In this document: piece by piece, positions 7,499 to 12,565 of the stretch
How positions within the stretch are numbered: position 1 is the stretch's first letter
How the letters are laid out: every line of letters starts with the position of its first letter
Origin: Methanocorpusculum sp.
GTDB lineage: Archaea; Halobacteriota; Methanomicrobia; Methanomicrobiales; Methanocorpusculaceae
Direction: 5' to 3'
Assembly (NCBI GenBank): GCA_029986255.1
Contig: DALTYD010000023.1
Location: 1 to 12,565, forward strand
DNA length: 12,565 nt
Translations under genes and position numbers: made by a program
Notes under the pieces: generated by a model
What the model saw: the letters and a program-made list of their open reading frames with translations, nothing else
What the model was told of the DNA's origin: nothing
The model's database searches: none

Positions 7499-8236
7499 TC
7501 AGACAATCTTAATGAGTTCTGTGGTTGGGGTGTAGCACTTGCCCTCTTTCATTAGATGAGAAAGAGCTTCTTTGCAGTCGTTTTCGGTCATCCCAAAGAC
7601 TTTTGCACGTTCGATGACATCTGTTATTGGTGCTCCTTTTTTTCCAGATAGTTCGGCAATGATGGCAAGTAGCTGGACTTCTGTGGTCATGTGAAATGGT
7701 TTTGATTCTGAGGTGATCTCTTTGTCCTGGACATTGGTCAGAACACTAGTGAGAATTTCTTTGAACTCACTTCGTTCAGGTGAGTTGGGAAGCCCTTTAA
7801 TACGTTCAATTGCACTTATTGCTGCGCAGCATAACCATGCATCCCGTATTTTTCGATTTGCTTGGGTTAATGTCTCAGGGATGAGTTCAAGATAGGTTTT
7901 TCCCGCATATGTCCTGTGTTTTGTTGTTGCGGTGATCGCCACAAAACTGGGGATGTCAAGTGCTTCTGCCACATGGATAAGTTTTGTATTCTGTGGTGGG
8001 ATGGAAAACATGAGTACTCCCGTTGGGTCGCTTATTCGCAGATATGACAACTGGTTGTTTCTTAACGCTTTTTCTGTTAGCGTTCCTACGAAGAATATCG
8101 TATTTGAAAATATGCCGAATGGCGTGTGCACTCTGTCGTCTGAAATTGATGAGATGTTTTCTTTGGTTAGTTCCCATGCGGTAAGGCATGCAACCGCATG
8201 CATTTTCGATCGATGAGAGTAGTTCGGCAGATGCAT
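7499..8236 (-). CDS. RPA-associated protein, OB-fold plus winged helix (COG3390 type)
   Basis: Archaeal partner of the single-strand binding protein RPA. The 245 residues show the family block R-V-H-T-P-F-G-I-F with IFFVGTLTE (about 36-55), an OB-fold (about 45-122, with LRISDPTGVLMFSIP at 66-80), a helical middle and a C-terminal winged-helix-like region (about 185-245). In haloarchaea the gene follows rpa and precedes a phosphoesterase. Here the phosphoesterase and Lhr follow, but no rpa precedes it. The first ATG (8236) lacks a ribosome-binding site. A second in-frame ATG at 8203 would shorten the protein by 11 residues and cannot be excluded, since the first 30 residues are poorly conserved in style. 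It leads the operon and is divergent from the RFC gene across 71 nt. Confidence 0.82.
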   Translation of the reverse strand: MHLPNYSHRSKMHAVACLTAWELTKENISSISDDRVHTPFGIFSNTIFFVGTLTEKALRNNQLSYLRISDPTGVLMFSIPPQNTKLIHVAEALDIPSFVAITATTKHRTYAGKTYLELIPETLTQANRKIRDAWLCCAAISAIERIKGLPNSPERSEFKEILTSVLTNVQDKEITSESKPFHMTTEVQLLAIIAELSGKKGAPITDVIERAKVFGMTENDCKEALSHLMKEGKCYTPTTELIKIV

Positions 8237-8283
8237 AATTTTAGTACTATTGGTTTTTTTTCGGTAAGTTTTTTTGGAAATGC

Positions 8284-8291
8284 AAATAAAA
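8284..8291 (+). promoter_or_regulatory. candidate TATA box of rfcS
   Basis: AAATAAAA lies 17-24 nt before the first ATG (8308) and 38-45 nt before the second (8329). With the usual spacing of about 26 nt, transcription would start near 8313. This would leave the second ATG with a short leader and would favour it as the true start. Confidence 0.3.
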
Positions 8292-8307
8292 GAAATTATT
8301 CTGTTAC

Positions 8308-9294
8308 ATGCCCAAATGGATAAGCACTATGCATAATTCTGGCATATGGATAGAAAAATATCGTCCACACTGCCTCTTAGATGTAGTGGGACAGCATGAG
8401 ATCGTCAAACGGTTGCAGTCGTACGTAAAGAGCAGGGAACTACCACATCTGTTGTTTACTGGCTCTGCAGGTGTTGGAAAAACGACTTGTGCTGTTGCAC
8501 TTGCGCGTGAGATGTTCGGCGATACGTGGGACATGAATTTTCGTGAACTAAATGCTTCCGATGAACGCGGTATCGATGTAGTCCGCAACCAAATCAAGCA
8601 GTTTGCTCGAACATCATCTATTGGTGAGGCAACGTTTAAAATCCTATTCCTGGATGAAGCTGATGCCTTAACGCCAGATGCACAGGCTGCTCTCCGTCGA
8701 ACCATGGAGAATTATGCAGAGACATGCAGGTTTATTCTCTCATGTAACTACTCATCAAAGATAATCGATCCTATTCAAAGTCGCTGTGCCATCTATCGTT
8801 TTCTGCCATTAGACGATGCAGCAATCCTGACAGAAATGCAGTACATTGCGGAAATGGAAGGTATTCACATTGAGGAGAGTGCGCATGCGGCAATCACTTA
8901 TGTTGCCCATGGAGACATGCGAAAGGCTATTAATGCTTTGCAGGGAGCGGCCATTGTGTCCAATGTTGTTACTGCGGAGAACGTCTATGCGATTACATCA
9001 TATGCTAAACCCGAGGAAATAGAAGATCTCATATCCGTTGTACTTTCTGGTGATTTTGAGACTGCGGAGAGAGTGCTTCGGACGCTGATGTATGTTCGTG
9101 GTATTGCACCAAATGAGCTGATTAATCAGATGTATCGGCTAATCACTACCTCGACGTCATTGGATTGCAGACTTAAGGTCTCTCTGATTGATCATCTCGG
9201 TGAAGCCGATTTCCGTTTAAGCGAAGGTGCTGATGCAGATATTCAGATGGATGCACTGCTTGCTAGGTTTGTGAAGACCGGACTTTCCCAATGA
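8308..9294 (+). CDS. rfcS: replication factor C small subunit
   Basis: Clamp-loader ATPase that opens and loads the PCNA ring at primer-template junctions. The 328 residues carry WIEKYRP (14-20), Walker A GSAGVGKTT (52-60), Walker B LFLDEADA (113-120), the SRC motif (158-160, arginine finger) and a sensor 2 region GDMRKAIN (202-209), followed by the helical collar domain. There is no intein, although archaeal rfcS genes often carry one. The frame opens at 8308, but the second ATG at 8329 gives six residues before WIEKYRP, as usual in the family, and fits the TATA position better. Neither start has a clear ribosome-binding site. The large subunit is not in this window. Its divergent partner is the RPA-associated protein, so replication factors cluster here. 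Confidence 0.96.
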   Translation: MPKWISTMHNSGIWIEKYRPHCLLDVVGQHEIVKRLQSYVKSRELPHLLFTGSAGVGKTTCAVALAREMFGDTWDMNFRELNASDERGIDVVRNQIKQFARTSSIGEATFKILFLDEADALTPDAQAALRRTMENYAETCRFILSCNYSSKIIDPIQSRCAIYRFLPLDDAAILTEMQYIAEMEGIHIEESAHAAITYVAHGDMRKAINALQGAAIVSNVVTAENVYAITSYAKPEEIEDLISVVLSGDFETAERVLRTLMYVRGIAPNELINQMYRLITTSTSLDCRLKVSLIDHLGEADFRLSEGADADIQMDALLARFVKTGLSQ

Positions 9295-9337
9295 ACTGTT
9301 TCTGGATTGATTAAATCAACTATCACTCGTCTCAATA

Positions 9338-9350
9338 TTATATATAAAAA
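9338..9350 (+). promoter_or_regulatory. orphan TATA-box-like string
   Basis: TTATATATAAAAA matches the archaeal box A consensus well, but no gene follows on the + strand. It could be a relic promoter of an eroded gene or drive a non-coding RNA starting near 9370. AT-rich composition makes chance plausible. Confidence 0.22.
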
Positions 9351-9566
9351 TGTTTCTCTAATATATACATTCTTATTGTATTTTTATTACTTCTATATTT
9401 GTTTTGGATCATAATTATTGCTTAAGATTCCTATGTTCTCGTCCATCTCTCCTTGCATTATTTTGTGTCTATTGGCATGGTGTCTTATCGCTAGAATTCG
9501 TTCTAAATGGTTTGAATTCTGAGGGAAACAAAAAACTTTCTAAAAATTCTCTGAGGAAAATATCTG

Positions 9567-9603
9567 CTTTCCCAGTTAGATGTTCATCTCTATATTGGGA
9601 AAG
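9567..9603. other. two-stem hairpin in gene-free DNA
   Basis: CTTTCCCA (9567-9574) and TGGGAAAG (9596-9603) form a perfect 8-bp outer stem. Inside it AGAT-GTTC-ATCT (9578-9589) forms a second small stem with a 4-nt loop. No T tract follows directly, so it does not look like a terminator. Confidence 0.4.
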
Positions 9604-10204
9604 AGCTCTCATTCGATGTATTTGAGATTGATCTCAACGTTCTTATCTTGAAAATGGATTCCTGAGGTTTATCTCTCTCATTCGTTTGTTTCAGATGGTG
9701 TTGTTTCATTGGAATGTTATCCCTTTCTATTATCTCCTATCTGTCATTATTACGCTTTTGTTGTTAAATCTATTGATGCTGAATCATTCTTCATGAGTGA
9801 ATTAAATTCTTTCTTTTGGCAGTATTCAATGTTTTTGTTATTGTTTTTCCGATGAAAAAAAACTGTTTTCCGTATGGTCAATGTTTTTATCTGTTAAGTA
9901 TAGTTTTTGGGACTTTATTTCTTCATTATTTTCATTATTTCAGAACAATATGCAGAGTTCATACTTGCCTGTATCGATGAACAAGATGGTGTTTCTTTCG
10001 CTCATAGCTTTTTTATCTTTCACCTAGTATCTCATTAAATATCAGTATTCTATGTCGATCGAAATCTCTCAAAAAAGTCTATGAACAAAAGATATGCATA
10101 CAATTAGAGATATCATTTAAAATCATCTGTTGATAGTCACTGACTGTTTTCGTGTGTTTCTGGTTTGATGTTGGAATTTCTGATTTATTGTATGTTACCC
10201 TAGT

Positions 10205-11148
10205 CTAAAAGAAATACGGGGATCGATTTTGTACAGTTTGGGCAATGGCTGCCTTTAGAGCATCTCCATGAAGACCACGAATGTTCACTTCATTTCCCGT
10301 ACGCAGAAGGCATGGCTTAAGTTTACCATCTGACGTAACTCGAAGGCGGTTGCAGTTTGCACAGAACTCAAGATTATGCAGTGGTCGAACCACCTCAACT
10401 TCAGCACCATCCACCCAGTACTTTCTGCGATGTTGCATTCTGCGGGTTGTAATCTTTGTTGAACGTGATGCAATGTCTTTTTCCAGGTTTTCCACGGTAT
10501 CCTTATTGACATAATCTATGCAGTTGCCCCAGTCGTTGATGTTCATCAGTTCAATAATCTGGAGAATGAGATTATTTTTTCCTCGAACATATGAAAGGAA
10601 ATCATCAATTTCGTCATCATTGACCTCCTTGAGGATAACCATATTGAATTTAATTGGTGTGAGGTCTGCTGAGAGCGCCTCTATTCCTGCAAGGACATCG
10701 TGCAGAAGATCATGACCTGTGATCTTTAGATATCGTTCACGGTGCAGGGTGTCTAGACTGATATTCACTCGGGAAAGTCCGGCAGGCCTTTAAGTCTGAT
10801 GCCATTTTTTCAAGGAGTGTGCCATTAGTTGTCATAGAGGACTCAATATGTGAGGGGATGGATTGAATAATCTCTATGAAATCGGAACGAAGTGTTGGTT
10901 CTCCCCCCTGTGAATTTAATAAAGGTGACGCCAAGCTCTGCAAAGACTCTAATAATTTCTGCGATTTCATCTTTGGTCATTTGGATGTCTTGATTGCATA
11001 CAGTACAGCCGCATCTCTCTTTTCCTTCGTGATGACAGTAGATGCATCGGGGGTTGCAGGCATTGGTTAAGGCAATTCTCACATTGGTAATCGTTCTGCC
11101 ATACGTATCGGTGAGTATATTATTTGATTGATTTTTTCCGGTCGTCAT
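10205..11148 (-). pseudogene. moaA: moaA, GTP 3',8-cyclase, broken by two frameshifts
   Basis: Radical-SAM enzyme of the first step of molybdopterin synthesis. All domains remain but in three frames. Segment one (from ATG 11148) has LTDTYGR and the radical-SAM cluster Cys31, Cys35, Cys38 and ends KFTGG. The frame then shifts at a six-C run on the + strand (10903-10908), where removing one base restores GGEPTLR. The second segment (SSMTTNGTLL) runs to DLKA. The frame shifts again near 10784, where one surplus base outside any homopolymer separates it from AGLSRVNISLDTL. The last segment keeps the second cluster (CANC, 13 residues, C) and ends RSPYFF. The start is well supported by GGAGAGG just upstream and overlaps rlmE by 29 nt. 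Formylmethanofuran dehydrogenase of methanogens needs this cofactor, so a second copy, recoding or sequence error must be considered. Confidence 0.85.
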
Positions 11149-11734
11149 TCGCCTCTCCAATAAAGTTCTTTGCAACAATATAGCACTCTGAGCTTCCCTT
11201 GCGGGTGGCAGAGGTGCGAATGGTCCTGACCGAGTAGAAACGTTCCCGGACATGTTCTATCAGTTCATTGAAATCAGTCCCTTGGAAGGATTTCATAACT
11301 AAGTTACCACCCTGTTTTAAAAATTTTTCAGAAAATTGCAGTGTATTTTCATTCAATTCCCTGATTCGTGCCTGATCATAGGATTTTGCACCTGATAGGT
11401 GTGGGGATGCATCACAGACAACAACGTTGACAAGTGGCATATGTTCTTTAATTATCTCCTGGATCTTAGGTGTGGTGAAATCTCCTGTGATGGTGATAAC
11501 GTTTTCTAGTGGTGCAATGGGGTTGAGATCCACCCCGAGCAGCTGCCCGTCAGTCATTCTTCGGAGAACTTGCAGCCAACTCCCTGGTGCGGCACCCAGA
11601 TCTACAATGTTATCAGTTTTTCTAATAATATTGAACCGTTGATTGATATCAATGAGTTTATATGCGGAACGAGCACGGTATCCCTCCCGCACAGATTTTC
11701 TGTATATATGATCTTTTGCCCATTGTGAACTCAT
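11120..11734 (-). CDS. rlmE: RlmE/FtsJ-type 2'-O-ribose rRNA methyltransferase
   Basis: SAM-dependent methyltransferase that modifies a ribose of the large-subunit rRNA. The 204 residues are full length for the family. The SAM-binding motif is DLGAAPGSW (45-53) and the K-D-K-E tetrad is complete: Lys26, Asp108, Lys148 and Glu183, with D-K and K-E spacings of 40 and 35 that match the E. coli enzyme (Asp124, Lys164, Glu199). The N-terminal YRARSAYKL block binds RNA in relatives. AGGAG (11745-11749 on the + strand, reverse sense) lies about 10 nt before the ATG, and a TATA-like TATAATAATAAAA precedes it. It leads an operon with the broken moaA, whose start lies inside its 3' end. It is divergent from the purC pseudogene. 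Confidence 0.94.
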   Translation of the reverse strand: MSSQWAKDHIYRKSVREGYRARSAYKLIDINQRFNIIRKTDNIVDLGAAPGSWLQVLRRMTDGQLLGVDLNPIAPLENVITITGDFTTPKIQEIIKEHMPLVNVVVCDASPHLSGAKSYDQARIRELNENTLQFSEKFLKQGGNLVMKSFQGTDFNELIEHVRERFYSVRTIRTSATRKGSSECYIVAKNFIGEANDDRKKSIK

Positions 11735-11766
11735 TGCTGCTATTCTCCTGTCTCTCTCATCTATTC

Positions 11767-11780
11767 TTTTTATTATTATA
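11767..11780 (-). promoter_or_regulatory. candidate TATA box of the rlmE operon
   Basis: On the minus strand this reads TATAATAATAAAAA, centred about 40 nt before the rlmE ATG. Usual spacing would put the transcript start near 11748, leaving a leader of about 14 nt that would just include the AGGAG site. Confidence 0.33.
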
Positions 11781-12002
11781 GGGTCGTGCGCTAATATAAT
11801 GTAGCTGATTCTTCGACTATGTTCTTTTATAATTAATTTTTTTCAAATTATTTGTTATGCTGTGGTTTTTCAATAATTTTCAAAATAAATAATTTATATT
11901 TCTCAGATATCTCCGCCCATATTCCTATTCTATGGATAATCGTTTTTGTTCTCAAAATATATCTTGCAAGGAAAATAGAATGATTTTATCATCACCAAAG
12001 CA
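11781..12002. other. divergent intergenic region between rlmE and purC
   Basis: AT-rich spacer between the divergent rlmE and purC starts (300 nt in all including the two promoters). I see no gene; a 71-codon open frame antisense to it is not recognisable and looks like a composition artefact. Confidence 0.5.
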
Positions 12003-12016
12003 TTATACATATTTAA
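12003..12016 (+). promoter_or_regulatory. candidate relic TATA box of purC
   Basis: TTATACATATTTAA contains two overlapping box A-like strings centred 23-28 nt before the ATG at 12035. This is the spacing of a leaderless or nearly leaderless archaeal promoter. The gene itself is broken. Confidence 0.3.
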
Positions 12017-12034
12017 GAACAACCATTTTCTATC

Positions 12035-12565
12035 ATGGAATAGGTATATACTGGAAAAATGAATTATGTTTTTGAACTTGATGATGGGAATTATCTGCTG
12101 AAGTTTAAAGACGACTGTACTGATGCAGACGGCGTTTTCAATCATGGCATGAACACCATTGGTCTTACCATTGATGGGGCGCGGGTCGGGCAGGTCTTAT
12201 GCTGACAAAATACTTCTTTGATATCCTCAATAAAAAGGCTATTCCTACTCATTAAATCGACTGTAACATTTGATGATGTTACAATCACTGTTAAGCCTAC
12301 AAAAACCTTTGATAAAGGACTTGAAGTCATCTGTCGGTTCCGTGCAGTAGGTCATTTTTACCGACGTTATGGTGACTGCATCGATGAGGGTTTGTTTCTC
12401 CCAACATTTGTTGAGACGACTTTAAAAGACGATGCGCGTGAAGATCCACCTATTACCAAAGATGCCCTTGATATCCTTGGAATCGTTTCTGCAATGGATT
12501 ATGAAGTTTTAAAAGATCTTCCCCAGAAAATTGCGACAATTATCAAGGAAGAGCTATCTAAAAAG
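12035..12565 (+). pseudogene. purC: purC, SAICAR synthetase, broken by at least four lesions; runs off the window
   Basis: Would ligate aspartate to CAIR in purine synthesis. Homology starts at ATG 12035 and runs to the window edge, about 177 codons of the usual 235-245. Codon 3 is TAG (12041-12043), where a Leu codon would give MELVYTGK. A later ATG at 12059 would drop part of the conserved GKAK-like loop, which already reads GKMN. The frame shifts at the G run 12176-12179 just before GAGRAG. The middle part LTKYFFDILNKKAIPTH is followed by an in-frame TAA (12253-12255), where Tyr is expected before IDC. A further shift near 12265 returns to the first frame for the well-kept C-terminal part (GLEVICRFRAVGHFYRRYG, ETTLKDD, EDPPIT). 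The two shifts compensate each other, but stops remain. It is transcribed divergently from rlmE. Confidence 0.9.

Larger units (their letters stand above)
9295..10204. other. gene-free, T-rich stretch
   Basis: No family-recognisable reading frame exists on either strand in these 910 nt between the rfcS and moaA ends. The + strand is heavily T-rich; for example 9661-9720 has about three times as many T as A. Visible items are a 13-nt palindrome TTGATT-A-AATCAA (9307-9319), a strong TATA-like string (9338-9350), a two-stem hairpin (9567-9603) and an A run at 9855-9862. Short open frames, such as one on the minus strand near 9940-10020, are not recognisable. Both flanking genes point into it, so it needs no promoter, and its length suggests eroded genes. 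Confidence 0.6.

Noticed and set aside
8308..9294. Intein within rfcS
   Set aside because: The 328-residue protein is uninterrupted through Walker A, Walker B, SRC and sensor 2.
9404..9625. 73-codon frame (+) in the gene-free stretch
   Set aside because: No recognisable motif, no ribosome-binding site, and it contains the hairpin at 9567-9603; composition explains it.
10082..10204. About 41 open codons after the moaA TAG stop in the same frame
   Set aside because: MoaA already ends in its normal RSPYFF tail and the extra translation is low-complexity, polar and unrecognisable; chance is enough.
11149..11253. Upstream extension of the moaA frame to an ATG at 11253
   Set aside because: The added residues lie in the rlmE coding region and do not resemble MoaA; the ATG at 11148 has a good ribosome-binding site and the usual N-terminus.
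12041..12043. TAG at purC codon 3 read as pyrrolysine
   Set aside because: The same gene also has a TAA and two frameshifts, the residue expected there is an ordinary hydrophobic one, and Methanomicrobiales are not known to use pyrrolysine.
11930..12145. 71-codon minus-strand frame across the purC start
   Set aside because: It covers the purC promoter and 5' end, is AT-driven and resembles nothing known.

Overview
This is an AT-rich piece of a euryarchaeal chromosome. A two-repeat TATA-binding protein, an archaeal replication factor C small subunit, an RPA-associated OB-fold protein and an Lhr-type helicase place it in Archaea. The gene set and protein style suggest a methanogen of the Methanomicrobiales, but I cannot confirm the order from the sequence alone. 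I see no rRNA, tRNA, CRISPR array, transposase or phage gene.

Layout: 1-1130 has no recognisable gene and is strongly T-rich on the + strand. Next comes a minus-strand gene pair: a class I fructose-1,6-bisphosphatase (1977-2867) followed 3 nt later by a short, catalytically degenerate relative of the archaeal class V FBP aldolase/phosphatase (1131-1973). TBP (3303-3869, +) is divergent from this pair and converges on a tight minus-strand genome-maintenance operon, 8236 to 4020: RPA-associated protein, calcineurin-like phosphoesterase, Lhr-type helicase. The RFC small subunit (8308-9294, +) is divergent from that operon. Then 9295-10204 is about 0.9 kb without a gene. On its right, rlmE (11120-11734, -) overlaps moaA (10205-11148, -). 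A purC reading frame (12035 to the window edge, +) is divergent from rlmE.

Two of the ten genes are broken while eight are open. moaA carries two separate frameshifts. purC carries a TAG at codon 3, a frameshift, an in-frame TAA and a second frameshift. Only one of these lesions lies in a long homopolymer, and an intact 904-codon helicase gene lies in the same window, so a poor-quality read is not the simplest explanation. With two gene-free, T-skewed stretches of about 1 kb, the window looks like an archaeal genome undergoing reduction. It is losing purine synthesis and possibly molybdopterin synthesis while keeping information processing and gluconeogenesis, as expected of a host-associated or endosymbiotic methanogen. 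That lifestyle is inference.

The most original points are the apparently active-site-dead FBP aldolase/phosphatase relative paired with a normal FBPase, the multi-lesion purC and moaA pseudogenes, and structured but gene-free DNA, notably a 48-nt double-stem hairpin at 620-667.
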